The notes: generated from the letters alone by a model not told the origin. A DNA stretch of 27,687 bases from SIG587 sp045531585 (GCA_045531585.1 JAZSEH010000068.1:1-27687), one strand, 5' to 3'. Positions 14,626-23,291 are shown, counted from the first letter of the stretch. Numbers and translations are program-made.

Positions 14626-15204
14626 TTACTGCGCAAAAAGTATACGGTTTACCGTATCGGTTAACTGCTCACGCTTTTCCCTTACAAGGGCGGAAAGCTG
14701 GGCGGTTATTTCAATATCACCGTAAATAAGTATAAATCCGTTATCAATATCGCAGGGGGTCTTATCAAGGGTCACGTTAAGGGAAGCCAGCTCCTGCTCA
14801 AAGGCGGCGGTATCGCGGCCAAGGTCAGCAGCACTCAGTTTTAAAACACCATTACCCTCTTTAACGTTATTTTTTGCAAGACTAATAAGACGGGCGAAAT
14901 ATTCCCCGTCGGGAAGGCTTACAATCTGCCTTACGGCCTCATTTATAACCTCGTCTATAAGCTGTGAACGGTGTAAAAGAGCGGCGTTACGCACCTTTAG
15001 AGCCGCGGCGGAATCGGCGTTGAGCTTTTGTGCGGCTGCTCTTTTGTCGGCCTTTTCCTTGCCTGCCTTAAGAAAGGCATCGGCCTCGGCTCTGCCCTGC
15101 TTTTCTATCTGTGCAGCCTCGGTCTTACCCTGCGCGGTAAGCTTTTCGGCCGCGGCGGCACCGTCGGTTTCAATGCCGGTTAAAATCTTTTCAATACCCG
15201 TCAT
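14626..15204 (-). CDS. ntpE: V-type ATP synthase subunit E (peripheral stalk)
   Basis: 192 aa. The first 100 residues are a long, Ala/Lys/Glu-rich helix (AAAEKLTAQGKTEAAQIEK, then KADKRAAAQKLNADSAAAL), the E half of the E/G stator stalk. The C-terminal globular part (LISLAKNNVKEGNGVLKLS, IDNGFILIYGDIEI) binds the top of the head. Same operon; starts six bases after ntpK. Pairs with the G/H subunit encoded at the operon start. Confidence 0.92.
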   Translation of the reverse strand: MTGIEKILTGIETDGAAAAEKLTAQGKTEAAQIEKQGRAEADAFLKAGKEKADKRAAAQKLNADSAAALKVRNAALLHRSQLIDEVINEAVRQIVSLPDGEYFARLISLAKNNVKEGNGVLKLSAADLGRDTAAFEQELASLNVTLDKTPCDIDNGFILIYGDIEITAQLSALVREKREQLTDTVNRILFAQ

Positions 15205-15210
15205 ATTTTA

Positions 15211-15690
15211 TTACCCAAGTCTGCTAACGGCAAGAACGCTGAGCAGGGAAACAAGGAATGCAAGAAGAGCATAAATCTCAACAAGTGTGGTGGAAACCAT
15301 TGCCTTAGAGAACTCGGTGGGACGCTTTGCAACAAGTGCTACACCTGCGGTAGCGGCTTTGCCCTGCATAATAGCAGAGAAATATCCGCCAAGAGCTATG
15401 GGCAGACAGGCGGCAATATAAAGCCAGCCCTGAGTCATAGAAACCTCAACTGCATCGCCTAAGATACCTATGTTAAGCATAACCATAAAGGAAACGATGA
15501 AGCCGTAAAGTCCCTGTGTACCGGGAAGAAGCTCAAGAACAAGCAGTTTACCGAACTTTGAAGGGTCCTCGGCCAGAACACCCATACCTACCTCGGTGGT
15601 CATACCTACACCTCTGGCGGAGCCGATACCTGCAAGAATTGTGGCAAGGGCTGCACCCACTAATGCTAAAATTACTCCTGTGATTGACAT
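15211..15690 (-). CDS. ntpK: V-type ATP synthase subunit K (proteolipid, Na+-type signature)
   Basis: 159 aa with four transmembrane helices (a duplicated two-helix hairpin), forming the rotating ring. The ion-binding set known from the E. hirae NtpK structure is present: Leu55, Thr58 and Gln59 in ELLPGTQGLYGF, Gln109 in IMQGKAATAG and Glu138 in TTLVEIYALL. Only the second hairpin carries the carboxylate, as in E. hirae. This supports Na+ rather than H+ transport (family knowledge plus residues seen). Good ribosome binding site AGGAGG before ATG 15690. Confidence 0.95.
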   Translation of the reverse strand: MSITGVILALVGAALATILAGIGSARGVGMTTEVGMGVLAEDPSKFGKLLVLELLPGTQGLYGFIVSFMVMLNIGILGDAVEVSMTQGWLYIAACLPIALGGYFSAIMQGKAATAGVALVAKRPTEFSKAMVSTTLVEIYALLAFLVSLLSVLAVSRLG

Positions 15691-15729
15691 AATAAAATTC
15701 CTCCTAAAAATGTTTTTATTTTTTGTGTT

Positions 15730-17709
15730 TTAATCAAGTCTTGTGAATTTGCTTTTGCGGTTAAAGGGTTTAAATGCCCTGCCGCCGCCCTCATAAAACT
15801 TTGAGAACAACTCAACATACTGAAGTCTCAGTGTATGAACATACGCGCCCAGCGCGTTGAGTCCAAGGTTAACGGCGTGACCAACAACAAACATAACAAG
15901 CATCAAAACTGCGCCAACAACGCCCTTGCCTGCAAGGGCACCAATCTGATTGAATACCGCTCCCATGGCCGCAGAAGTCAGGCCAAGCGCCATAAGACGG
16001 GAGAAGGAAAGCAGGTCACTGACATAACCTGTTATATCGTATAGGCTACCAAGACCCGATGTGATTTTACCAAAGCCCTTTTTGTCACGCCCCTGGGTTA
16101 AAACAAGCCCTACCGCACCTGCTATTGCGGTCCACATACCGATGGTGCCGAGAATCTTTATTCCCATAAAGGAGCCTGCAAGCATTGCAAGACCAAGAAG
16201 GGTCACTATCCAGCAGCCGGCATCGAAAAGAGCGCCTAAATAGTCCTTATTCTTAATGCAAACCACCGCTTTGGCGATAAGTCCCGCTATAATCTGAATA
16301 AAGCCTAAAATAAGACTTAATATCAGCAGGGCCACCGCATCGCCGTTCATGGGGTCAAGCACTGCGTAAAGAGCAATTCTTTTATCAAAGAAGGTTTCGG
16401 TAAGCACAGGGAGAAAATCCCCAAAAAAGCTACCGTAAATAATTCCCCAAAGGGCGGTGGAAATACCGCAGTACATAAATAATGTAAGGTTTTTGGCCAT
16501 TGCCGCTTCGGGCCTGAATTTTTTCTTTAAAAGCCAGGCGCCCAGGGCAATTAAAATACCGTAGCCCAAATCCGCCAGCATCATACCAAAGAAAAGGTAG
16601 TAGAAAAAGCCTGTAAGGGGGGATGGGTCAATATCGCCCTTTGAGGGGAGTGAGTACATTTCGGTAATAACCTCACCCGGGGTAGAAAAGCGACCGTTTT
16701 TAAGCTTCACCGGTGCTTTTTCCTCATCCGCAGGCTCACTTTCCACCAAAACGGTGAAGCTTTCCTCAAGCTCAGCCTTCAGGGCGGGCAAATCTATGCT
16801 TGCCACGTAGCCCTTTACCATAAAGGTGTGCTCAGTTCGGGATATTTCACCCATAACCCTAAGCTTTTCGGCCTCCACCGTAAGGGAGTCAATATAAAGC
16901 TCGATTTCCCTGCGCTTTTCGGTTGTTTTCTCAAGCTCGTTGTTAAGGTTTTGGCACAAGGCCTCATTTTCCTCGCATTTTTTCTGAAGCGTGGCTATCT
17001 GCTGTGCCGCAGTGTCACTTGCCGTTACCGCAGGCCTTGCAAAGCTTAAGGCCCTGAGTGCGGTAGCCATAGCACCCTCCTGCTCCCTTTTGCAGGTAGC
17101 AAAGATAAAGGTCTGCTCCGCCGTTACCGAAATTATTTCGGCATAAAAATCAAGGTCGCCGTCCTGCTTTGTTATGGCCTCAAGCAGTCCCTCAAGGGTG
17201 TAAACCCCTGCCACCGAGCCTATAAAGGCCGCAGTGGTTGCCGTGCCCTGAAAGTTAAGGGGCAGATCCAGCCTCTCGTATACGGTAAGCTGTTCCATTG
17301 CCGCCGTATGCCGCAGGGTGTCGGCGTTTGTTTCGGCAAGAATGCGTTCAATTTCAAGTATTCTGTTGCAGGTTCCCAAAAGCTCCTCACGCTGTTCCTC
17401 GGCCTGCTTATAATCGGCCTCGTCTACCCTGCGCCTTCCCGAGAAGGAGGCAAGCATTCCCTTTTTCTCGGGGAACCGCTCGTTTAAAAACCTTAGGGCA
17501 TTAGCTGAGCTTTGGGCTTCCCTTTCAAGTGAAAGAGCCTTTTGCGCCGTGTCCTCACGGGTGTAGCCCTGGGGAATAAGGGCAACGTCCTCATCAAGCA
17601 GAGTGGTTTCAATATCCATAACCCCCGTTTTCTGCAGGGCGCTCAGCACCGCGTCACGCTCAACTATTGCGCCGAACACGCTTACAAGCTCCATTTTAAG
17701 TTTTGCCAA
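15730..17709 (-). CDS. ntpI: V-type ATP synthase subunit I (a-subunit)
   Basis: 659 aa. The N-terminal cytoplasmic half (about 1-350) has coiled-coil stretches (LQKKCEENEALCQNLNNELE) that anchor the stator stalks. The C-terminal half has about seven to eight transmembrane helices forming the ion half-channels. The essential arginine facing the K ring is Arg571 in LLSFSRLMALGLTSAAMG (E. hirae Arg573). A TTG start at 17709 is preferred: AGGTGGTG lies just upstream and the product MAKLKMELV matches family N-termini, while the internal ATG at 17694 has no ribosome binding site. Confidence 0.94.
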   Translation of the reverse strand: MAKLKMELVSVFGAIVERDAVLSALQKTGVMDIETTLLDEDVALIPQGYTREDTAQKALSLEREAQSSANALRFLNERFPEKKGMLASFSGRRRVDEADYKQAEEQREELLGTCNRILEIERILAETNADTLRHTAAMEQLTVYERLDLPLNFQGTATTAAFIGSVAGVYTLEGLLEAITKQDGDLDFYAEIISVTAEQTFIFATCKREQEGAMATALRALSFARPAVTASDTAAQQIATLQKKCEENEALCQNLNNELEKTTEKRREIELYIDSLTVEAEKLRVMGEISRTEHTFMVKGYVASIDLPALKAELEESFTVLVESEPADEEKAPVKLKNGRFSTPGEVITEMYSLPSKGDIDPSPLTGFFYYLFFGMMLADLGYGILIALGAWLLKKKFRPEAAMAKNLTLFMYCGISTALWGIIYGSFFGDFLPVLTETFFDKRIALYAVLDPMNGDAVALLILSLILGFIQIIAGLIAKAVVCIKNKDYLGALFDAGCWIVTLLGLAMLAGSFMGIKILGTIGMWTAIAGAVGLVLTQGRDKKGFGKITSGLGSLYDITGYVSDLLSFSRLMALGLTSAAMGAVFNQIGALAGKGVVGAVLMLVMFVVGHAVNLGLNALGAYVHTLRLQYVELFSKFYEGGGRAFKPFNRKSKFTRLD

Positions 17710-17743
17710 CCGTTATCACCACCTATATTCTGTAAAAATAGGA

Positions 17744-18052
17744 TTAAACCAAAATATCCATTGCCGCTTTAACGGCAGTCGCACGGTTTTTAGCTGCTCT
17801 TTCATCAAGGTCAGCCTTTTGCGCCGCGCAAAGCTCCTCAGCCTTTTCCATTGCCGATAAGCTGTATTGGGCGATTTCGGCCTGCTTTTCATCCTCATAG
17901 GTCTTAAGGGCGCGCTTAGCATCGTTCATAACAAGCTCGCTTTTTCCCTGAGCATTCATAACCAGCTTTTCGGCCTTTGCCTTAGCCTGCTCGGTAACCG
18001 TTACCGCCGCCGCCTCGGCCTGTAAAATACGCTCAACAGTATCCTTTGCCAT
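17744..18052 (-). CDS. V-type ATP synthase subunit G/H (peripheral stalk)
   Basis: 102 aa (equivalent to E. hirae NtpF). Almost entirely one amphipathic helix: TVERILQAEAAAVTVTEQ, AKAEKLVMNAQGKSELVM, KTYEDEKQAEIAQYS. It pairs with subunit E to form the outer stalks. ATG 18052 has a strong GGAGGTGC six bases upstream; a longer frame to 18139 would run through the promoter and is rejected. First gene of the operon, directly before subunit I. Confidence 0.9.
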   Translation of the reverse strand: MAKDTVERILQAEAAAVTVTEQAKAKAEKLVMNAQGKSELVMNDAKRALKTYEDEKQAEIAQYSLSAMEKAEELCAAQKADLDERAAKNRATAVKAAMDILV

Positions 18053-18085
18053 ATAGCACCTCCGCAAAGAAATATATATGAAAAC

Positions 18086-18114
18086 ATTATACCAAAACTT
18101 TTTGTTGTTGTAAA
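18086..18114 (-). promoter_or_regulatory. Promoter of the V-ATPase operon
   Basis: - strand TTTACA (plus 18109-18114), 17-bp spacer, TATAAT (plus 18086-18091) with extended -10 TGG. Five of six plus six of six consensus bases. The predicted start near 18079 gives a leader of about 27 nt carrying GGAGGTGC before ATG 18052. It would drive the nine-gene operon. Confidence 0.8.
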
Positions 18115-18193
18115 TATTTTTTGCTAAATAAAAATACATTATTTACAATAATTTAATTATTTAAAATTACCTCTTCTATTTTTTGAAGAATAA

Positions 18194-18256
18194 TGGTATA
18201 ATATTCATATATTGCCTTGGGCTGACGAGAAACAAACCCTGTTACGGTTTCTCTCG
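18194..18256 (+). promoter_or_regulatory. Extended -10 promoter and leader hairpin of the hydrolase-murF-ddl operon
   Basis: TGGTATAAT (18194-18202) is a perfect extended -10; no good -35 is visible at 17 bp. The predicted leader of about 100 nt contains a hairpin GAGAAAC (18227-18233) with GTTTCTC (18247-18253), followed by T/C-rich sequence without a clean T-run. It may be a simple 5' UTR stem; regulation is not demonstrated. Confidence 0.55.
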
Positions 18257-18311
18257 CCGCCTTTTCCCGCTTTTCTTGCGTTTAGTTTTGTAAGGCTGTA
18301 AGGGGTAAAAA

Positions 18312-19070
18312 ATGGAAATAACAATTAAAAATTTAAAAATAAATTATGTTGATGAAGGCAACGGAGCCCCCATACTCCTGCTTCACGGCTGGGGCTCGGG
18401 CAGTATTGCCTTCAGGGGAATAATAAATGCTTTAAAGGACGGCTTTCGCCTCATTGCGCCTGACTTTCCCGGTTGCGGCGGCAGTGATACCATGCACGAG
18501 CCCTGGACCCTTACCGATTATGAGGATTTTGTGCTGGAGCTTTTAGACAGGCTGGGTATTGAAAATCCCATAGTTATGGGCCATTCCCACGGCGGCAGGG
18601 TTACCCTTTCCCTTTGCGGCAAGGGCAGACTAAATCCCCCTAAAATAGTGTTGCTGGATGCGGCAGGTCTCATCCCTAAAAAAAGCTTTAAGCAAAAATT
18701 CAGGGCTAAAAGCTTTAAGGCAATAAAGGCCGTGCTTACACTGCCTCTTATAAAAAACGTTTCGGGTGGGCTTCTTGACAAGGCTCGAAGACACTACGGC
18801 TCGGCAGACTATAACGCCGCACCCCCTGTGCTTCGCAGTACCTTAGTAAACCTTGTTAATACCGATTTAAGGGATATTTTGCCAAACATAAAATGCCCAT
18901 CCCTTCTTATCTGGGGTGAAAAGGATACCGCTACCCCCCTTAGCGATGCCAAAATTATTGAGGGTCTTATTCCCGATGCAGGACTTTGTGTAATAAAGGG
19001 GGCAGGTCACTTTTCCTTTGTGGAAAACCCTGCACAAACCGGCGCCATACTTAACAGCTTTCTGAGGTGA
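18312..19070 (+). CDS. Alpha/beta-fold hydrolase
   Basis: 252 aa, a complete single-domain alpha/beta hydrolase. Oxyanion loop LLLHGWGSGS (about 23-32), nucleophile elbow GHSHGG with Ser92, catalytic acid in LIWGEKDTATP and the final His in GAGHFSFVENP. A lid region (about 125-165) is Lys-rich. The substrate cannot be told from sequence; the family covers esterases, C-C hydrolases and others. No signal peptide, so cytoplasmic. It heads an operon with murF, a Ddl-like ligase and a CDF transporter, with its stop overlapping the murF ribosome binding site, so a link to wall precursor metabolism is possible but unproven. Confidence 0.85.
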   Translation: MEITIKNLKINYVDEGNGAPILLLHGWGSGSIAFRGIINALKDGFRLIAPDFPGCGGSDTMHEPWTLTDYEDFVLELLDRLGIENPIVMGHSHGGRVTLSLCGKGRLNPPKIVLLDAAGLIPKKSFKQKFRAKSFKAIKAVLTLPLIKNVSGGLLDKARRHYGSADYNAAPPVLRSTLVNLVNTDLRDILPNIKCPSLLIWGEKDTATPLSDAKIIEGLIPDAGLCVIKGAGHFSFVENPAQTGAILNSFLR

Positions 19071-19075
19071 TATTT

Positions 19076-20656
19076 ATGTGGACTTGTCTTATTATATGTG
19101 CCTTTCTTGCGGTGGTTGCAGGAACGGTGGGCTGTATAAAACAGCTTCATATGCTGCAGCAAAACTCCTACTTTATAAGCCGCTACGTAAATTGGCTTAA
19201 AGGGGATACCTCCAACTTTATATACGTACAGTCGGGGGTATGCGCCCTTATGGCAATACTTATTGCCTTCAGGCTGTATATTCCTGCCACTGTTTTGCTG
19301 GCACTTTACACTGCCGTAGTGGTATACCTTAATATAAAGGGACAAAAAAAGGCCATAAAGCCGCTGGTGTTTACAAAGCGTATTGTTCGTACCCTTGTTG
19401 CCTGCGGTGTGCTTCTTTTGGTGCCCGCCCTGTTGGTGGTAATACTTAAGGGCAAGGTTGCAGGCATAGTAATGCTGCCGCTTATTCTTATTCTGGGAAT
19501 ATTTCCCGAGGCCACCGCAATAATAGTCTCCCTTATAATGAAGCCTGTGGAAAAGCATATAACCGAGGGCTTTATTAAGGATGCAAAAAAAATACTATCT
19601 CAGCATAAGGACCTTACAGTAATTGGCGTTACGGGAAGCTACGGTAAAACCTCCCTTAAATTTATGCTTGCCCGCCTGCTTAGTGAAAAATTCAACGTGG
19701 TTGCCACACCCCAGAGTTTTAACACCCCCATGGGTGTTGTAAGAACGGTAAGGGAAAAGCTCCGTCCCCAAACACAGATTTTCGTTTGTGAAATGGGCGC
19801 CAAAAACGTGGGTGATATTAAGGAGATTTGCGATATTGTCCATCCCGATATGGGTGTTATAACCTCGGTGGGTGAACAGCACCTTGAAACCTTTAAAACC
19901 TTAGAGAATGTATGCTCCACCAAGTTTGAGCTTTATGATGCAGTATCACATAAGGGCGGCAAGGTGTTTGCCAACGTAAGCTCCGCCCCTATAGCAGAGA
20001 AAAAGGCTCAGGGTGCCACCCTTACAGGCTACGGTACCGATACCTCGGCCGATGTGTTTGCCGCAAACGTTAAATATTCTGCCGCAGGCACCGCCTTTGA
20101 TATTATATTCCCCGATGGCAGACTGCCCGTTACCACCAAGCTTCTGGGTGCCCATAACGTAATAAACATTACAGGTGCCGCCGCCGTGGCAAGGGAGCTG
20201 GGGGTTGAGCCTAAGGATATAGCCTTTGCGGTTTCCCGACTTGAGCCTACCGAACACAGACTTCAGTTAAAGCCCTTTAAAAACGGCTCCACCCTTATTG
20301 ACGATGCCTACAACGCCAACCCTGAGGGCTGTCTTGAGGCGGTTAACGTGCTTTCCCGTTTTGAGGGTATGAAAAAGGTTATTGTTACCCCCGGTCTTGT
20401 GGAGCTTGGGGAAAAGGAGTATGAAAGCAACTATGCTCTTGGCGCCGCCGCCGCAGAAAAATGTGACGTTATAATTCTTGTGGGCAAAAAACGCAGTGAG
20501 CCTATGGTTGCCGCGGCAAGGGATGCAGGCTTTAATGAGGAAAACCTGTTTGTTGCCGAAAGCTTTAGTCAGGCAATGGAGATATTTACCCCCCTTGCCG
20601 ATGAAAATACGGTGGTTCTTTTTGAGAACGACCTGCCCGATAACTATCTGAAATAA
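19076..20656 (+). CDS. murF: Membrane-anchored MurF-type Mur ligase (UDP-MurNAc-tripeptide--D-Ala-D-Ala ligase)
   Basis: 526 aa. The first roughly 160 residues are membrane: hydrophobic segments about 2-20, 55-88, 105-125 and 128-155, with QLHMLQQNSY after the first. A full Mur ligase follows: P-loop VTGSYGKTS (186-193), MGAKNVGDIKEICDIVHPDMG, GAHNVINITGAAAVA, LEPTEHRL, and DDAYNANPEG. It adds D-Ala-D-Ala to UDP-MurNAc-tripeptide. Ordinary MurF is soluble and about 450 aa; this fused form would work at the membrane near MraY. ATG 19076 has GAGGTG at spacing six; the GTG at 19067 overlaps that site. The following gene makes the D-Ala-D-Ala substrate. Confidence 0.9.
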   Translation: MWTCLIICAFLAVVAGTVGCIKQLHMLQQNSYFISRYVNWLKGDTSNFIYVQSGVCALMAILIAFRLYIPATVLLALYTAVVVYLNIKGQKKAIKPLVFTKRIVRTLVACGVLLLVPALLVVILKGKVAGIVMLPLILILGIFPEATAIIVSLIMKPVEKHITEGFIKDAKKILSQHKDLTVIGVTGSYGKTSLKFMLARLLSEKFNVVATPQSFNTPMGVVRTVREKLRPQTQIFVCEMGAKNVGDIKEICDIVHPDMGVITSVGEQHLETFKTLENVCSTKFELYDAVSHKGGKVFANVSSAPIAEKKAQGATLTGYGTDTSADVFAANVKYSAAGTAFDIIFPDGRLPVTTKLLGAHNVINITGAAAVARELGVEPKDIAFAVSRLEPTEHRLQLKPFKNGSTLIDDAYNANPEGCLEAVNVLSRFEGMKKVIVTPGLVELGEKEYESNYALGAAAAEKCDVIILVGKKRSEPMVAAARDAGFNEENLFVAESFSQAMEIFTPLADENTVVLFENDLPDNYLK

Positions 20657-20669
20657 GGAGCGAATAAAA

Positions 20670-21851
20670 ATGAAGATTAACGTAGCCTTTATGTTCGGTT
20701 GCCGCAGTGTTGAGCACGAGGTATCCATAATCTCTGCAGTGCAGGCAATGCACAGCGTTGATACCGAAAAATACAACGTTATTCCTATTTACGTAACCAA
20801 GGACGGCGCTATGTATACAGGTGAGCATTTAAAGGTAATTGAAAATTACCGCGACCTGCCCACCCTTATTAAAAATGCCACCGCCGTTACCCTTGTGCGT
20901 GAAAACGGCGCCGTTATAATGAAGGATGCTGTAAGCGGACTGTTTAAGAAAAAGAATCAGGTAAGAATTGACGTGGCCTTCCCCGTTGTTCACGGCACCA
21001 ACTGTGAGGACGGCACAATTCAGGGCTACCTTGAATTCCTAGGACTCCCCTACGTGGGCTGTAACGTGCTTGCTTCCGCCGTGGGTATGGACAAGGCGGT
21101 TTTTAAGGACGTTTTAAACCGTTACGGCTTGCCGGTTTTACCCTGCGTTACCTTCTATGCAAGGGAGTACGCCCTGCAGGGAGAGGCAATACGTAAGGAT
21201 ATTTTAGACAAAATAGGCCTTCCCCTTATTATTAAGCCCATTAACCTTGGCTCCAGTGTTGGTATTACCAAGGTAAGCGATGAAAAGGACCTTGACTCGG
21301 CCATTACCCTTGCCGCCTCCTTTGCGGACAGAATCCTTGTGGAGCGCGCCATTGAAAATTTAAGGGAGATAAACTGCTCTGTGCTGGGTGACGCTAACGA
21401 TTGTACCGCTTCGGTGTGTGAGGAGCCCTTTATGAACGACGAAATTTTATCCTACGAGGATAAATATCTCTCCTCAGGTAAATCAAAGGGTATGGCCTCC
21501 TTAGGCAGAAAAATTCCTGCCGACCTTAGCGAAGAACGCTCCAACGAAATAAGGGAGCTTGCCTGTAAAATATTCAAGGCTATTGATGGAAACGGCGTTG
21601 TACGTATTGATTTTATGATTGATAAGAATACAGATACCGTTTACGCCAACGAAATAAATACCATTCCCGGCTCCCTTGCCTTTTATCTGTGGGATGCAAC
21701 GGGAATAAAGTATCCTGAGCTTCTTGACAGAATGATTCAGCTTGCCTTTGCCCGTGAGCGCGGCAAGGAAAACCTTACCTTTACAATAGATACCAACATT
21801 TTATCGGGGGTATCCTTCGGTAAGGCAGGCAGTAAGGGCGGAAAGCTTTAA
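20670..21851 (+). CDS. ddl: D-alanine--D-alanine ligase family protein (atypical, ATP-grasp)
   Basis: 393 aa, longer than typical Ddl (300-370). Hallmarks: VEHEVSIISAVQAM at the N-terminus, GLPYVGCNVLASAVGMDK, PLIIKPINLGSSVGITKV, DYE-like SYEDKYLSSGK in the omega-loop region, VVRIDFMID and EINTIPGS. Differences: FGCRS instead of the usual FGGxS/FGGCS at the start, and after NTIPG the sequence is SLAFYLW where Ddl and Van ligases have a T..S..P pattern, so the serine that contacts the second D-Ala appears to be Tyr. It most likely still makes D-Ala-D-Ala for the adjacent MurF, but an altered acceptor is possible. AAGGAG precedes ATG 20670. Confidence 0.88.
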   Translation: MKINVAFMFGCRSVEHEVSIISAVQAMHSVDTEKYNVIPIYVTKDGAMYTGEHLKVIENYRDLPTLIKNATAVTLVRENGAVIMKDAVSGLFKKKNQVRIDVAFPVVHGTNCEDGTIQGYLEFLGLPYVGCNVLASAVGMDKAVFKDVLNRYGLPVLPCVTFYAREYALQGEAIRKDILDKIGLPLIIKPINLGSSVGITKVSDEKDLDSAITLAASFADRILVERAIENLREINCSVLGDANDCTASVCEEPFMNDEILSYEDKYLSSGKSKGMASLGRKIPADLSEERSNEIRELACKIFKAIDGNGVVRIDFMIDKNTDTVYANEINTIPGSLAFYLWDATGIKYPELLDRMIQLAFARERGKENLTFTIDTNILSGVSFGKAGSKGGKL

Positions 21852-21852
21852 T

Positions 21853-23031
21853 ATGACTACCCTTCTTTTAAAACTGTTTGTAAGGGACTATAAAAACACC
21901 GCCCGAAAAGAGGTGCGCAAGGGCTACGGCACCTTAGGCGGCGTTACGGGAATACTTTGTAATATTCTCCTTGCAGGAATAAAGCTTGTGGCAGGAATAC
22001 TGTCAGGCAGCGTTTCCATTATTGCCGATGCAATGAACAACCTGTCGGATACCGCATCCTCGGTAATAACCCTTATCGGCTTTAAGGCCGCCAGCCGCCC
22101 TGCGGATAAGGACCACCCCTTCGGTCACGGCAGAATGGAGTATATGGCAGGCTTTATTGTTTCTGCCCTTATACTTATGGTGGGCTTTGAGCTGTTTAAA
22201 AGCTCGGTGGAAAAGATTATAACCCCCACACAGGTGGATATATCCCCCCTTACCCTTATAATACTTATGATTTCGGCCCTGATTAAGCTGTGGATGTACT
22301 TCTTTAACAAAAAGCTGGGCAAGGCCATTGCCTCCAACACCCTGCTTGCCACCGCAAGGGATAGTATAAACGATGCCCTTACCACCTCTGCCATACTTGT
22401 GTCGGTGGCGGTAATGTATATTTTCAAAATAAATATTGATGCCTACGTGGGTCTTGCAATGGCGGTGTTTATCCTATGGATGGGCCTGCGCTCCGCTAAG
22501 GAGACCCTTGACCCCCTTCTGGGCACACCCCCTGAGCCCGAGATGATAAAGGAGCTGGAGGAGGTAATTCTAAGCTTTGAGGATTTTGTGGGTATACACG
22601 ACCTTATTGTTCATAATTACGGTCCCGGTCACTCCTTTGCCTCGGTGCATATTGAGGTGCCCCACGATATTGATATTGTCCATTGTCACGAGCAGGTAGA
22701 TTTATGTGAAAAGCTGGTTGCCGAGCGTCTGGATTTGGAGCTGGTTATTCATATGGACCCCATTGTTACCGATAATGAGGACGTGGTGAATACCCGTGCC
22801 GCCCTGGAGAAATGTCTGAAGGGCATAAACCCGCGGCTCTCCTGCCACGATTTCCGTATGACCCCTAAGGGAGAAAATCGCACCAACCTTATTTTTGACG
22901 TGGTGCTCCCTGCGGATATAGACCTTACTCAAGAGCAGATAACCGATATGATAAAAGAGGAAATGACAAAAACAGACAAAACCTTCTGTTTTGTAATAAC
23001 CTTTGATAAGGATTTTTCAGGAATACATTAA
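21853..23031 (+). CDS. Cation diffusion facilitator (CDF) metal transporter
   Basis: 392 aa. Six transmembrane helices, then a cytoplasmic ferredoxin-like domain of about 100 residues (VGIHDLIVHNYGPGHSFASVHIEV) plus an extra C-terminal segment. The metal site reads N62-x3-D66 in helix 2 (MNNLSD) and D-x3-D in helix 5 (DSIND), with DHPFGHGRMEY between; Zn CDFs usually have His in the helix 5 motif, so Mn2+ (or Fe2+) export is favoured from family knowledge. It starts one base after the ddl stop, so probably the last gene of the operon. Followed by a nested hairpin element. Confidence 0.9.
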   Translation: MTTLLLKLFVRDYKNTARKEVRKGYGTLGGVTGILCNILLAGIKLVAGILSGSVSIIADAMNNLSDTASSVITLIGFKAASRPADKDHPFGHGRMEYMAGFIVSALILMVGFELFKSSVEKIITPTQVDISPLTLIILMISALIKLWMYFFNKKLGKAIASNTLLATARDSINDALTTSAILVSVAVMYIFKINIDAYVGLAMAVFILWMGLRSAKETLDPLLGTPPEPEMIKELEEVILSFEDFVGIHDLIVHNYGPGHSFASVHIEVPHDIDIVHCHEQVDLCEKLVAERLDLELVIHMDPIVTDNEDVVNTRAALEKCLKGINPRLSCHDFRMTPKGENRTNLIFDVVLPADIDLTQEQITDMIKEEMTKTDKTFCFVITFDKDFSGIH

Positions 23032-23036
23032 AAAAA

Positions 23037-23283
23037 GGGGCTGCAAAAAAAGTGCAGACCGCATAAAAAAGATAAAGAAAGGGTTTCTTCGGTTGTTTAA
23101 AACCGAAAGAAACCCTTTAACTATAATAATCTGAAAAACAGACAAAAAGAAAGCTTTTGCGTTTTTATGCTATAAACAAATCTCGCCCTCGGAGTACCTT
23201 TGTACGCCTTCGGGTAGCCCAAAATAAAGCTTTCAGCTTTATTTTGGCTCGGTTTGTTCATTCTGCGCATTTTTTTCAGCCCC
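23037..23283. repeat. 247-bp nested hairpin element with imperfect terminal inverted repeats
   Basis: Left end GGGGCTGCAAAAAAAGTGCAG, right end (reverse complement) GGGGCTGAAAAAAATGCGCAG. Inside: a long stem at 23078-23118 (arm AAAGGGTTTCTTCGGTT, six-base loop, one bulge), a perfect hairpin at 23221-23245 (AAAATAAAGC/GCTTTATTTT) and a weaker CCCTCGG...CTTCGGG fold around GTAC-cttt-GTAC (about 23187-23217). No reading frame of note. It could be a non-autonomous mobile element, a structured RNA, or a 3' UTR processing element. Confidence 0.6.
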
Positions 23284-23291
23284 AAAAAAGT

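Noticed and set aside
17744..18139. Longer form of V-ATPase subunit G/H starting at 18139
   Set aside because: The extra 29 residues would be encoded across the promoter and leader; ATG 18052 has a strong ribosome binding site.
7095..21851. Glycopeptide-resistance (van) system from the carboxypeptidase and Ddl-like ligase
   Set aside because: The two genes are 13 kb apart on opposite strands, with no VanH, VanX or VanRS-like genes.
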